Shown: positions 1 through 7,820 of the stretch, in pieces | Layout: each line of letters begins with the position of its first letter | How positions within the stretch are numbered: the stretch's first letter is position 1 | NCBI GenBank assembly: GCA_025517465.1 | Contig: JAOPKE010000007.1 | Coordinates: 1-64,000, forward strand | Direction of reading: 5' to 3' | DNA: 64,000 bases | DNA from: Halobacteria archaeon HArc-gm2 | GTDB taxonomy: Archaea; Halobacteriota; Halobacteria; Halobacteriales; Haloarculaceae | Position numbers and translations under genes: made by a program | The notes under the pieces: generated by a model | Databases searched by the model: none | What the model was told of the DNA's origin: nothing | Seen by the model: only the letters and a program-made list of their open reading frames with translations

Positions 1-65
1 CGAGGAACGAGCGCGCGCAGGGGGTCCGCGCGACTCCAGCGCGCCGAGGGCTTTCGAGGTGTTGT
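1..65 (+). repeat. R repeat copy R1, cut by the window edge
   Basis: This is the 3' half of an R-family intergenic repeat. The internal GAGGAACGAGCGCGCGCAG box, the end box GCGCCGAGGGCTTTC and the trailing TGTTG are present. The 5' half lies outside the window. It sits upstream of the SDR gene. Confidence 0.75.
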
Positions 66-174
66 CGTCTCTCTTCCTTCCAGAGCCACTACTCACAGGT
101 CCATCTGATCGTTACACTCACACACCGACCCCGAAGCCCGTGGACATTTGAGGGTGCCATGCGAGCGCTCACAC

Positions 175-960
175 ATGGATCTGGAACTCGACGGCAACGT
201 CGCACTGTGTACCGCAGCGACTAGCGGCCTCGGCCTCGCGAGCGCGACCGCACTGGCCCAGGAAGGCGTCGACGTCGCCATCTGCGGCCGCACCGAGTCG
301 CACCTCCACGACGCCCGCGAACAGCTCGAAGACGCGGGCGAGGGCGACGTCCTGGCGGTCCAGGCCGACATCACCGACCGGGACCAGATAGAGGCGTTCG
401 TCGAGCAGACCGTCGAGGAACTCGGCGGGCTCGACCACGTCGTGACGAGCGCCGGCGGGCCGCCCAGCGGCTCGTTCCTCGACTCCACGGAGCGGGACTG
501 GTACCAGGCCTACGACCTGCTGGTGATGAGCGCCGTCTGGACGACCAGGCTGGCCTACCCCTACCTCAAGGAATCGGACGCCGGCACGATCGTCAACATC
601 ACCTCCGGGTCGGTCCGGGAGGTCATCGACGACCTGGTGCTCTCGAACTCCGTCCGGCGGGCCGTCATCGGCCTGATGAAGACCCAGTCCCGCGAGTTCG
701 GGCCCGAGGTCCGCGTCAACGCCGTCCTCCCCGGCGCCCACGAGACGCCGCGGATCCAGGAACTCGTCGAGGACGCCGTCGAGCGCGGCGACTACGACAG
801 CTACGAGGAAGGCATCGAGAACTGGTCCGACGCGCCGCTGGACCGCGTCGGCGACCCGCGGGAACTCGGCGACGTCGTCGCCTTCCTCTCCAGCGCCCGG
901 TCGTCCTACGTCACCGGCGCGGCGCTGGCCGTCGACGGCGGGTCGATGCGGAGCACGTGA
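175..960 (+). CDS. SDR-family oxidoreductase with atypical active site
   Basis: This is a short-chain dehydrogenase/reductase of about 261 residues. The start at ATG 175 (MDLELDGNVALCTAATSG) fits the family length better than an upstream ATG at 148. The Rossmann glycine motif reads TSGLGLA and is followed by an ADITD acidic stretch, a SAGG motif, VNAVLPG, and a C-terminal VTGAALAVDGG, all typical of SDRs. The usual catalytic YxxxK is not there: the matching stretch is SNSVRRAVIGL, so Tyr is replaced by Ser and Lys by Arg. A branch of annotated 3-oxoacyl-ACP-reductase-like SDRs has the same kind of change, so it may bind NAD(P)H without classical SDR chemistry. The substrate is unknown. It stands alone, convergent with the nucleotidyltransferase gene downstream. 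Confidence 0.9.
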   Translation: MDLELDGNVALCTAATSGLGLASATALAQEGVDVAICGRTESHLHDAREQLEDAGEGDVLAVQADITDRDQIEAFVEQTVEELGGLDHVVTSAGGPPSGSFLDSTERDWYQAYDLLVMSAVWTTRLAYPYLKESDAGTIVNITSGSVREVIDDLVLSNSVRRAVIGLMKTQSREFGPEVRVNAVLPGAHETPRIQELVEDAVERGDYDSYEEGIENWSDAPLDRVGDPRELGDVVAFLSSARSSYVTGAALAVDGGSMRST

Positions 961-987
961 CCGATCACTGTCTGTGACGGAGCGAGT

Positions 988-1998
988 CTAGAACAGCCCT
1001 CGGTCCCGGAGTTCGGCGACGACGTCGCGCACTCGCTGGGCGTCGTCTTTCGGAACGACCAGCGTCCGGTCGTCGAAACTGGCGACGATGAGGTCTTCGA
1101 CACCCACGAGGCTGACGTGGCCGTCGGTGGCGATTACGTTGTCCGCGGCGTCGATGGCGATGGCGTCGCCGAGGACCGCGTTGCCGTTCTCGTCTTCGCC
1201 TCTCCTGCCATCGACCAGCCGTTCCAGCGCGTCCCACGCCCCCAGGTCGTCCCACTCGAAATCGGCGGGGACGACGAACACCGACTCCGAGCGTTCGAGC
1301 ACTGCGTAGTCCACGCTGACGGGGTCGACGGCGTCGAAACCCCGACTCGGATCGCCGTCGTCGAGCGCGTCGACCAGCGGTTCGAGTGGAGAACGCCGTG
1401 CTTCTCGCAAGAACGACTCCGGCGTCCACGTGAACATCCCCGCGTTCCAGTAGAAGCCGCGGTCGACGTACCCCGTAGCGGTCTCGCGGTCGGGCTTCTC
1501 GCGGAACTGCTCCACCTCGAAGTAGCCGTCCTGCGCCTCGCCGGGCTCGATGTACCCGTACCCGGGATCCGGCCGCGTGGGTTCGACGCCGAGCGTCACG
1601 ACCCCTTCCGTTTCCACTGCAACTCGCGCTGCTCGCTCCGCGACGGCCCGGAAATCGCCGGCGACGTGGTGGTCGCTCGGCAGGACGAGCATGACGCAGT
1701 CGCCCACCTGCTCCCGAACGCGGTGTGCGGCGTAGACGAGCGCCGGCCCGGTGTCCTTCGGCTCGGGTTCGGTCAGCACCGCCGCGTCGGGGGCGTGGTC
1801 GTGTATCTCGTCCGCGTACGCCTCGCGCGTGAGGACGTACGTCTCGTCGGCGAACCCCGCCCGGTCGACGGTCTGTCTGAGGAGGGAGTCGTCCCCGCCG
1901 AAGGAGAGAAACTGCTTCGGGCGGTCCGACCGGCTGGCGGGGTAGAGGCGGGTTCCCGTGCCGCCTGCGAGAACGAGAGCGACGAGTGGCCTGTCCAT
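988..1998 (-). CDS. manC: Mannose-1-phosphate guanylyltransferase-type nucleotidyltransferase
   Basis: This 336-residue protein carries the sugar-nucleotidyltransferase signature near its N-terminus (LAGGTGTRLYPASR, then PKQF). It also has the family motif GFYWNAGMFTW near residue 195. The family makes GDP-mannose from mannose-1-phosphate and GTP, feeding glycan and N-glycan synthesis in the cytoplasm. The length matches the stand-alone transferase; the C-terminal cupin isomerase domain of bifunctional enzymes is absent. The ATG at 1998 begins MDRPLVALVLAGG. It is convergent with the SDR gene, and a decayed R repeat lies upstream. Specificity for mannose over another hexose is inferred from family resemblance. 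Confidence 0.88.
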   Translation of the reverse strand: MDRPLVALVLAGGTGTRLYPASRSDRPKQFLSFGGDDSLLRQTVDRAGFADETYVLTREAYADEIHDHAPDAAVLTEPEPKDTGPALVYAAHRVREQVGDCVMLVLPSDHHVAGDFRAVAERAARVAVETEGVVTLGVEPTRPDPGYGYIEPGEAQDGYFEVEQFREKPDRETATGYVDRGFYWNAGMFTWTPESFLREARRSPLEPLVDALDDGDPSRGFDAVDPVSVDYAVLERSESVFVVPADFEWDDLGAWDALERLVDGRRGEDENGNAVLGDAIAIDAADNVIATDGHVSLVGVEDLIVASFDDRTLVVPKDDAQRVRDVVAELRDRGLF

Positions 1999-2079
1999 CA
2001 GATGCTCGTAGTCGTGTGCTCGCTGTGAAGGTTTGGCTAGGAGAACGTTGTGATGAGCACGACGGAACCAACAGGAGAG

Positions 2080-2185
2080 GAAAGCCCCGGCGTGCTCGAC
2101 GGCTGCAACTCGCTGCGCGCCTCCCTCCGGTCGGTGCTTGCTTCGTTTCGCTCGTCGAGCACGCCGCCCCTTTCATTCCCACCCG
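2080..2185 (-). repeat. R repeat copy R2 (minus orientation)
   Basis: On the minus strand it runs from a GGGAATGAAAGGGG box to a GGGGCTTTC box. The conserved AAGCACCG and GAGG-GCGCAGC boxes lie inside, and the arm CGGCGTGCTCGACG pairs with CGTCGAGCACGCCG. The 195 bp beyond it hold GC-rich palindromes and, at about 2249-2268, a near match to the CCTGCCCTTCCCCTGGTCGC box found in the composite elements at 36.8 and 40.7 kb. This may therefore be the remnant of such a composite. The 1999-2380 gap contains no convincing gene. Confidence 0.8.
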
Positions 2186-2317
2186 CCTGGTCAATATCCT
2201 CAGCTGTAGTGGCCGGGGGCCAGTGCCGGCGCGACAGCGCCGGACTCGCGACCAGGGGAAAGGCAGGCCGGCACGATCTACTGTACCGCGAGCGAACGGA
2301 GTGAGCGAGCGGCCTTT

Positions 2318-2372
2318 TTTCTCCGACGTTTTTTGGCGGGGGTCGAGCGAAGCGAGGCCCCCGTGAAAAAAG
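2318..2372. terminator. T-rich hairpin region
   Basis: The runs TTTTTT at about 2315 and 2330 and AAAAAA at about 2364 flank a perfect hairpin (GGGGGTCGAG / CGAGGCCCCC with a short loop). It lies directly after the stop codon of the minus-strand gene at 2381-2668 and could end transcripts from either side. Confidence 0.5.
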
Positions 2373-2380
2373 GTCGTCGG

Positions 2381-2668
2381 TCACCAGGTCTCCACGGTGC
2401 CGTCCTGCACGTCCTCGGCACAGCCCTGGCAGTCGGGGTGGTCGGGGTCGAAACAGGCGGGCCGACCCTCGTCGTCGAGGGCGACGGCCCGGCGTTCGGC
2501 GTAGCGCCGACAGACCACGCGGGCCTTGCCGTCGTCGGTCTGCGGGAGGTCAGCGCGCGCGCTCCGCTTGGCGTCGGCGTAGGCCGTCTTGGCCTCCTGG
2601 AGCTGGCGGCCCGCCGAACGGAGCGTGGACTGGATGAAACGCTGGATGCTCCCGCTGTCGTCGGCCAT
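2381..2668 (-). CDS. Small conserved haloarchaeal protein with Cys cluster
   Basis: This protein of 95 residues is of a type common in haloarchaea (I believe the DUF7091 family, from memory only). The N-terminal 45 residues look helical and charged. The C-terminal part has Cys in VVCRRYAERRA and then a CFDPDHPDCQGC stretch, a plausible metal-binding knuckle. It ends in the conserved-looking ETW. There is no signal peptide or membrane segment, so it is probably cytoplasmic. The gene is monocistronic and a T-rich hairpin follows the stop codon. Function unknown. Confidence 0.75.
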   Translation of the reverse strand: MADDSGSIQRFIQSTLRSAGRQLQEAKTAYADAKRSARADLPQTDDGKARVVCRRYAERRAVALDDEGRPACFDPDHPDCQGCAEDVQDGTVETW

Positions 2669-2795
2669 ATCCGGGATTGTGCCCGGGGCTAAATCAATCT
2701 TCTCGACGGGCCCAAACTGCCGTCGAATACTGGCCGGAACCCCGGGACAGCGGCCTGTTCTCGCTCACTTTCACTTCCACTGTACACTCTCCGTG

Positions 2796-2804
2796 ACTTT
2801 ATAG
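2796..2804 (+). promoter_or_regulatory. Probable TATA box of rpa3-rpap3
   Basis: The AT-rich CTTTATAG stands out in GC-rich surroundings about 60 bp before the rpa3 ATG, which implies a leader of roughly 30 nt. No other promoter-like box lies closer. Confidence 0.5.
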
Positions 2805-2860
2805 GGGAGCACGGCCAATCTCCGATTGTCTCCCATTGAAATCACGCGGAGACAGCAACC

Positions 2861-3796
2861 ATGACAGATTTGCGTACACACGCGGAAGAGATACAGGAGC
2901 AGTTTTCCGACCAGCTCGATATCGACGTCGACGACGTCGTCGAGCGCCTCGAAACCCTCGTCGAGGACTACCAGGTACCGCTGAACGAGGCGCGCCGGAG
3001 CGTCGTCAGCAACTACCTCGACGAGGCCGGGATGGAGCGCGACCAGCTCGGCGGCGGTGGCGGCGGGAACGAGCACGTCCAGGTCGCCGAGGTCGACGAG
3101 CCCGAGCAGTGGATCGACGTCACCGCGAAGGTCACCGAACTGTGGGAGCCCCGCTCCGACTCCGTCGGGCAGGTCGGCCTGCTCGGCGACGAGAGCGGGA
3201 CGATCAAGTTCACCAAGTGGGCCAAGTCCGACCTCGCGGAACTGGAGGAGGGCAAGGTCTACGATCTGGGCAACGTCGTCACCGACGAGTACGAGGGTCG
3301 CTACTCGGTGAAGCTCAACTCCACGACGACCATCGAGGAACGCGACGAGGACCTCGAGGTCGGCAACGACGACGTCACCGTCGAGGGGGCGCTCGTGGAC
3401 ATCCAGTCCGGGAGCGGCCTCATCAAGCGCTGCCCCGAGGAGGACTGCACGCGCGTCCTCCAGAACGGTCGCTGCAGCGAGCACGGCGAAGGCGAGGGGG
3501 AGTTCGACCTCCGCATCAAGGGCGTGCTCGACGACGGCGACGAGGTGACCGAGGTCATCTTCGACCAGGACGCCACCGAGGAGCTGACCGGGATCACCCT
3601 CGACGAGGCCAAGGAGATGGCGATGGACGCCCTCGACACCGAGGTCGTCGCCGACGAGATGAGCGAGGGGATACTGGGGTACTACTACCGCGTCACCGGG
3701 CCGACGTTCGGCCGCTACGTCCTGGTCAACGACCAGGAGCGCCTGACCGACGCGGTCGACGGTGAAGCGGCGCTGATCAGAGCGAGGTCGATCTAG
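2861..3796 (+). CDS. rpa3: Replication protein A, single-strand DNA binding (RPA3 type)
   Basis: This 311-residue haloarchaeal RPA binds single-stranded DNA in replication and repair. The N-terminal helical region (residues 1-60) is followed by a Gly-rich hinge and an OB fold (about 70-165) beginning WIDVTAKVTELWE. A zinc-finger-like cluster follows near residues 190-208: CPEEDC then CSEH. A further beta-rich domain makes up the C-terminus. The length and single zinc motif match the RPA3 class of Haloferax rather than the longer RPA1/RPA2. Its stop codon TAG is directly followed by the ATG of the next gene, giving the classic rpa3-rpap3 operon of haloarchaea. The symbol is inferred from this architecture. 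Confidence 0.92.
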   Translation: MTDLRTHAEEIQEQFSDQLDIDVDDVVERLETLVEDYQVPLNEARRSVVSNYLDEAGMERDQLGGGGGGNEHVQVAEVDEPEQWIDVTAKVTELWEPRSDSVGQVGLLGDESGTIKFTKWAKSDLAELEEGKVYDLGNVVTDEYEGRYSVKLNSTTTIEERDEDLEVGNDDVTVEGALVDIQSGSGLIKRCPEEDCTRVLQNGRCSEHGEGEGEFDLRIKGVLDDGDEVTEVIFDQDATEELTGITLDEAKEMAMDALDTEVVADEMSEGILGYYYRVTGPTFGRYVLVNDQERLTDAVDGEAALIRARSI

Positions 3797-4399
3797 ATGT
3801 CCGGAGCACCTACCCGCGAAGTCGCCCGCCGCGTCTTCGCAGACGAGTTCAACGACGCGAGTTACACGTTCAAAGAGTCCGACGACGAGCGCGCACCCGT
3901 CTACGTCCTCCTCCCGACCGGCGAGCGAGCCAACCGCATCTTCGTGGTCGGCACGCTCACCGAGACGGAGGACGTCGGCGAGGACAGCGAGTACTGGCAG
4001 GGACGCGTCGTCGACCCGAACGGCGACACGTTCTTCATGTACGCCGGGCAGTACCAGCCCGACGCCGCGTCGATGCTCCGCGAACTCGAACCGCCCGCCT
4101 ACGTCTCCGTCGTCGGCAAGCCTCGCACCTACGAGACCGACGAAGGCGAGGTCAACGTCTCGCTGCGCCCCGAGTCCATCTCGAAGGTCGACGAGGCCAC
4201 CCGCGACCGCTGGGTCGTCGAGACGGCCGAGCGCACGACCGAGCGCATCCAGCGCTACGAGGACGACGAGACCAACGAGTACGCCGAGATGGCCCGCGAG
4301 GAGTACGACCTCCCCGTGGAGAACTACCGGCGAACCGTGGTTGGGGCTCTCGAAAGTCTCGAAGAGGAGCAGCGCGACGAGAGCGAAGCGACGGTCTAG
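3797..4399 (+). CDS. rpap3: RPA-associated protein Rpap3
   Basis: This 200-residue partner of the preceding RPA is the second gene of the operon, with no gap between stop and start. An OB-like fold is suggested by NRIFVVGTLTETEDVG and a PPAYVSVVGKPRTYE strand pattern at residues 40-115. The C-terminal third is acidic and helical (residues 125-200). In Haloferax the RPA-associated proteins bind only their cognate RPA and are needed for normal DNA repair; here the pairing is inferred from synteny. A T-rich stretch follows the stop codon. Confidence 0.9.
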   Translation: MSGAPTREVARRVFADEFNDASYTFKESDDERAPVYVLLPTGERANRIFVVGTLTETEDVGEDSEYWQGRVVDPNGDTFFMYAGQYQPDAASMLRELEPPAYVSVVGKPRTYETDEGEVNVSLRPESISKVDEATRDRWVVETAERTTERIQRYEDDETNEYAEMAREEYDLPVENYRRTVVGALESLEEEQRDESEATV

Positions 4400-4413
4400 C
4401 AGGGTTCTCCGTC

Positions 4414-4431
4414 GCGGGTTTTCTTTTTATG
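4414..4431 (+). terminator. T-rich terminator after rpap3
   Basis: A GGGTTTTCTTTTTATG stretch lies 15-30 bp after the rpap3 stop codon. Haloarchaeal transcripts commonly end at such U-rich tracts. There is no strong hairpin. Confidence 0.5.
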
Positions 4432-4517
4432 CCGGTGATGGGACGATCGTGAGCGGCTGGACTAGTGAGTCGATCAGTTTGGGTGTAGACGGCAACTGGA
4501 TCTAGAAACAACGCCCC

Positions 4518-4632
4518 GAAAGCCCCCGGGCTCTGGGGTCGGGGGGCTTGCTGCGCGCTTCGGTCGCTCCGCTCCCTCAGTGCTTGCTTCGCTCGTCTTC
4601 CCCCAGAGCCCGGCCCCTTTCATTCCCGTCCA
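4518..4632 (-). repeat. R repeat copy R3, head-to-head with R4
   Basis: On the minus strand it begins GGGAATGAAAGGGG, contains GAAG, AGCACTG and GCGCGCAGCAAGCC boxes, and ends GGGGGCTTTCGGGGCGTTG. The arm GGGCTCTGGGG pairs with CCCAGAGCCC. Together with R4 it fills most of the gap between the rpap3 and gcdH 3' ends (4400-4830), where I see no gene. Confidence 0.85.
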
Positions 4633-4657
4633 ATTTTCCTGACGAATCAGCCGAAGT

Positions 4658-4775
4658 GGGTGGACTGAAAGGGGCCGACCGCTCGGGGAAGGCGGGCGCA
4701 GTAAGCACCGCAGGCGAAGCCGAGGAGCGCAGCAAGCCCCCCGACCCGAGCGGGAGGGGGCTTTCGGGCTGTTGT
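4658..4775 (+). repeat. R repeat copy R4, head-to-head with R3
   Basis: It begins GGTGGACTGAAAGGGG, contains GCAGTAAGCACCG and GAGGAGCGCAGCAAGCC, and ends GGGGGCTTTCGGGCTGTTG. The arm CCGCTCGGG pairs with CCCGAGCGG. The 5' ends of R3 and R4 face each other across about 30 bp, so the pair is itself one large inverted repeat between two convergent genes. Confidence 0.85.
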
Positions 4776-4830
4776 TGAGAGTTCCAGTTGCCGTCTCAGC
4801 CCGTACCGATCAACCTAGTAGTTCTCCCCG

Positions 4831-5991
4831 TCACTCGAACGCAGACAGTCCAGTCAGGTCCTCGCCGAGGATGAGGGTGTGGATGTCGTGGGTCCCCTCG
4901 TAGGTGTAGACGGTCTCCATGTTGGCGGCGTGGCGCATCGGCGAGTAGTCCGTCGTGATGCCGTTGGCACCGAGCATCTCCCGGGCGGTCCGGGCGACGT
5001 CGCGGGCCGTGCGGACGTTGTTGCGCTTGGCCATCGACACTTGCTGGGGGCGTAACTCGCCGCGTTCTTTCAGTTCGGCCAGCCGGTCGGCCAGCAGTTG
5101 CGCGGTCGTGATCTGGGTCGCCATCTCGGCGAGTTTCTCCTGCTGGAGCTGAAAACGCCCGATCGGTCCGCCGAACTGCTCGCGGTCGGTGGCGTACTCG
5201 TGGGCCACTTCGAAGCAGTCACGGGCCGCGCCGACGGCGCCCCAGGCGATGCCGTAGCGGGCCTGCGTGAGGCAGGAGAGCGGCCCCTTCATCCCCTCGA
5301 CGCCGGGGAGGACTGCGTCCTCGGGGACCCGGACGTCGTCCAGCACGACCTGGCCGGTAGAGGAGGCCCGCATCGAGAGTTTGCCGTCGATTTCCGGCGT
5401 CTCCACGCCCCCGGCGTCGGTATCGACGAGGAACCCCCGAATGGGACCGTCACCTCCGTCCACCTTCGCCCACACGAGCGCGACGTCCGCGATGGGGGCG
5501 TTCGTTATCCAGGTTTTCGTTCCGGAGAGGCGATAGCCGTCCCCGTCTCTCTCGGCGATCGTCTCCATGTTCGCCGGGTCCGAGCCGTGGTCGGGTTCGG
5601 TGAGGCCGAAACAGCCGACGAGGTCGCCCGACGCCAGGCCGGGGAGCCACCGCTCGCGCTGGGCCTCGCTGCCGTACTCGACGATGGGCCACATCACGAG
5701 CGCGCCCTGGACGCTGGCCATCGACCGGACCGCCGAGTCGCCCGCTTCCAGTTCCCGCATCAGGAGGCCGTAGGCCGTCTCCGAGAGGTTGGGCAGGTCG
5801 CCCCACGAGAGGGTCGGGGCGTAGAAGTCGAGGTCGCCCATCGCGCCGACGAGGCGCTCGGGGAACCGCCCGTCCTCGAACCAGTCGCCGACGCCGGGGG
5901 TGACTTCGCGGTCGACGAACTCGCGGGCCGCGTCGCGGACCTGGCGCTCCGCGGCGGTGTAGTCGTCGTCGAGCGCGAGGTAGTCGAGCAT
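4831..5991 (-). CDS. gcdH: Glutaryl-CoA dehydrogenase-type acyl-CoA dehydrogenase
   Basis: This FAD-dependent acyl-CoA dehydrogenase has about 386 residues. ATG 5991 (MLDYLALDDDYT) was chosen because the upstream extension is short, atypical and overlaps the promoter. Motifs run in family order: GCFGLTEPDHGSDP (FAD and substrate binding), GTKTWITNAP, IRGFLVDTD, LSMRAS, NARYGIAWG-like QARYGIAWG, ATDREQFGGPIG, and the catalytic Glu in YTYEGTHDIHTLILG near the C-terminus. Arg in the RAS motif and YEGTHDIH resemble glutaryl-CoA dehydrogenase more than other family members. That enzyme turns glutaryl-CoA into crotonyl-CoA in lysine and tryptophan breakdown. No electron-transfer flavoprotein genes are nearby. 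Confidence 0.92.
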   Translation of the reverse strand: MLDYLALDDDYTAAERQVRDAAREFVDREVTPGVGDWFEDGRFPERLVGAMGDLDFYAPTLSWGDLPNLSETAYGLLMRELEAGDSAVRSMASVQGALVMWPIVEYGSEAQRERWLPGLASGDLVGCFGLTEPDHGSDPANMETIAERDGDGYRLSGTKTWITNAPIADVALVWAKVDGGDGPIRGFLVDTDAGGVETPEIDGKLSMRASSTGQVVLDDVRVPEDAVLPGVEGMKGPLSCLTQARYGIAWGAVGAARDCFEVAHEYATDREQFGGPIGRFQLQQEKLAEMATQITTAQLLADRLAELKERGELRPQQVSMAKRNNVRTARDVARTAREMLGANGITTDYSPMRHAANMETVYTYEGTHDIHTLILGEDLTGLSAFE

Positions 5992-6049
5992 GCCGGAGAT
6001 GGGGCCGCTGGCGTGAAAAAGTGCCCGGCGGCTGAACGGACCACACAAC

Positions 6050-6058
6050 CTTTATTAC
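6050..6058 (+). promoter_or_regulatory. Probable TATA box of the 46-residue membrane protein
   Basis: CTTTATTAC lies about 28 bp before ATG 6084, the spacing expected for a leaderless haloarchaeal transcript. Confidence 0.5.
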
Positions 6059-6083
6059 GCCCTTACACGACACTCCGGCAATC

Positions 6084-6224
6084 ATGCTGTCGCTCGGCCA
6101 GAAGCTGGTCGCGGTGGCCATGCTCGCGTTCCTCGAACTCGTCGCCTTCCTCTTCTTTCCGATAGCCGGCGTCATCGGTCTGTTCTTCGCGATTCCAATG
6201 GCGATCCTGACCTGCAAACGGTGA
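6084..6224 (+). CDS. Small hydrophobic membrane protein (46 aa)
   Basis: An ATG ORF of 46 codons begins MLSLGQKLVAVAMLAFLEL and is almost entirely hydrophobic, with two possible short membrane segments split by a proline (FFPIAGV) and a C-terminal CKR. A TATA-like box is correctly placed for leaderless transcription. The codon third positions are GC-rich as in real genes here. No homologue is recognised; the function is unknown. Confidence 0.65.
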   Translation: MLSLGQKLVAVAMLAFLELVAFLFFPIAGVIGLFFAIPMAILTCKR

Positions 6225-6288
6225 GCGCCTCGGCGCCCGATCACTGCGTAACGTCACCGTTATCTCCGGGCACACGGACCGATGTGCT

Positions 6289-6780
6289 GTGCCGGATCGA
6301 CACACTCGGCGGGCGTGGCTCCGACAGGCCGGCCGCGCCGGCGCGTTGCTGGCCGGCCTCGGCGGGGTCGTGTGGGCCAGCGGGTTACCATTCGTCTTCC
6401 CCAGTCTCGGCCCGACGGCCTACCTGTTCGCCACCGACCCCGACGGCCCGGAGTCGGCACCGCGCCGCGTGGTCGGCGGCCACGTTCTCGGCGTCGTTGC
6501 CGGCCTGGTCGCCTACCACCTCGTCGCCGGCGACGTGACCCTGACGGCCGCGACCGGCTCGGGCACGCTCGCGTCGCTCCAGCTGGCAGTCAGCGGCGTC
6601 GTCGCCGTCGGGCTGACGACGGTGGGGATGCTGGCGACCGACACCGGGCACGCGCCCGCGTGCGCGACGACGCTCATCGTCTCGCTCGGCATCCTCTCCT
6701 CGCCGCTGGAGGGAGCGATCATCGTGCTCGCGGTGGTCGTCCTCCTCGTCGAACACGAACTGCTACTTCGGGCCGGATGA
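6289..6780 (+). CDS. HPP-family integral membrane protein
   Basis: This protein of 163 residues (GTG start) has four predicted membrane segments. It carries the HPP-family landmarks SLGPTAYLFA in the first helix region and GHAPACATTLIV in place of the usual HPPAGATAL. The short basic N-terminus (RHTRRAWLRQ) should face the cytoplasm. HPP proteins are found in chloroplasts and cyanobacteria, where one takes up nitrite, and are common in haloarchaea; here the substrate is not known. The 24 bp after its stop lead into palindromic element M1. Confidence 0.8.
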   Translation: MPDRHTRRAWLRQAGRAGALLAGLGGVVWASGLPFVFPSLGPTAYLFATDPDGPESAPRRVVGGHVLGVVAGLVAYHLVAGDVTLTAATGSGTLASLQLAVSGVVAVGLTTVGMLATDTGHAPACATTLIVSLGILSSPLEGAIIVLAVVVLLVEHELLLRAG

Positions 6781-6803
6781 GACCGGAGAACGGACGGGAC
6801 GTC

Positions 6804-6942
6804 ATAGTGGTGGTTGTAACTTTGTACCGACGTTCGCCGGCACCGGCCACGTCGAACGCCGGGAGACTCGCGCTGCTCGTCTCCCGAGCCCGGCCTCACG
6901 CAGTTCGACCGGACGCCGGTACGGGCTTACAACCACCACTAT
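6804..6942. mobile_element. M1: palindromic MITE-like element, 139 bp
   Basis: Perfect 16-bp terminal inverted repeats (ATAGTGGTGGTTGTAA and its complement) enclose an inner pair CGTTCG / CGAACGCCGG and a small hairpin. It is flanked by TC on the left and CA on the right, like the other three copies. It encodes nothing. Its right edge supplies the last base of the TGA stop codon of the amidotransferase gene. It lies between two convergent genes, so it could also serve as a two-way 3'-end structure. Confidence 0.75.
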
Positions 6943-7733
6943 CAGTCGTCGGCAGCGGCCGAGTCGCTGCCGTCGCCAGTCGCGGGCGGCGTCTCGGCGT
7001 CCGTCGCGACGTCGCCGGCTTCGGCGTCGACCGCGGCGTCAACGGAATCGGCCCCCGATCGCGTCTCGACGTAGTCGACGAAGTTGTCGAACAGTTGCTT
7101 GGCCTCGCAGGCGGCCTGGTAGTTCGACGGCGTGATGCCGTCGAGCACCTGCTCGATGCGCTCGGCGGAGAGCTGGTCGTCCTTGCCCTTCGTCACCATC
7201 TCGGCGGTCTCGGGGTCGTACTCGGGGTGGAACTGGACCGAGAAGACGTCGTCGGCCCGGAAGCCGTGGACGCCGTATTCGTTCTGGGCGAAGCGCTCGG
7301 CGCCGGGCGGGAGTTCGACGACCCGGTCGGAGTGGGTCGTGAAGACGGTGAACTCCTCGGCGACGCCGTCGAGCAGCGCCGACTCGCCGTCGTGGCTGAC
7401 GGTCCGATAGCCGATCTCGTAGTCGTCCATCGCCTCGACGGTCCCGCCGAGCGCGTCGGCGAGTAGCTGGTGACCGAAACAGACGCCCAGGAACGGCACG
7501 TCGCGGTCGACTGCCTCGCGGACCCACTCGCGCAGCTCCGCGATCCACGGTTCCTCCCAGTAGACGGAGGCGCGCGACCCGGTGACGACGCAGCCGTCGA
7601 ACGCGAAGTGCTCGGGGAGGTCACGGTCGACGACGTCGTACTCGACGAGGTCGGCGGACAGTTCCCGGCGGAAATTCCGCCGGTTGTCCGACCCGTCGTG
7701 GGCGGCGTTCAACAGCGCGATCCTGGGACTCAT
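6942..7733 (-). CDS. Class I glutamine amidotransferase domain protein
   Basis: This is a stand-alone type 1 glutamine amidotransferase of 263 residues. The nucleophile Cys is in PFLGVCFGHQLLADALGG (about residue 83), and the catalytic His and Glu are in FSVQFHPEYD (about 173). It resembles GMP-synthase-like GATase proteins that are not fused to a synthetase. Such proteins cleave glutamine to ammonia or act on gamma-glutamyl compounds; the partner or substrate here is unknown. The last 35 residues are an acidic, Ala/Asp-rich tail. The stop codon TGA overlaps the end of element M1. Confidence 0.9.
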   Translation of the reverse strand: MSPRIALLNAAHDGSDNRRNFRRELSADLVEYDVVDRDLPEHFAFDGCVVTGSRASVYWEEPWIAELREWVREAVDRDVPFLGVCFGHQLLADALGGTVEAMDDYEIGYRTVSHDGESALLDGVAEEFTVFTTHSDRVVELPPGAERFAQNEYGVHGFRADDVFSVQFHPEYDPETAEMVTKGKDDQLSAERIEQVLDGITPSNYQAACEAKQLFDNFVDYVETRSGADSVDAAVDAEAGDVATDAETPPATGDGSDSAAADD

Positions 7734-7820
7734 TCGGTAGTAGCTGACGGCCCCGAGGCTGAAAAGGATGCATACTCGTGGATATATCTGCCACGTTCTC
7801 TGACGCGCCGTGGCGAGGCC

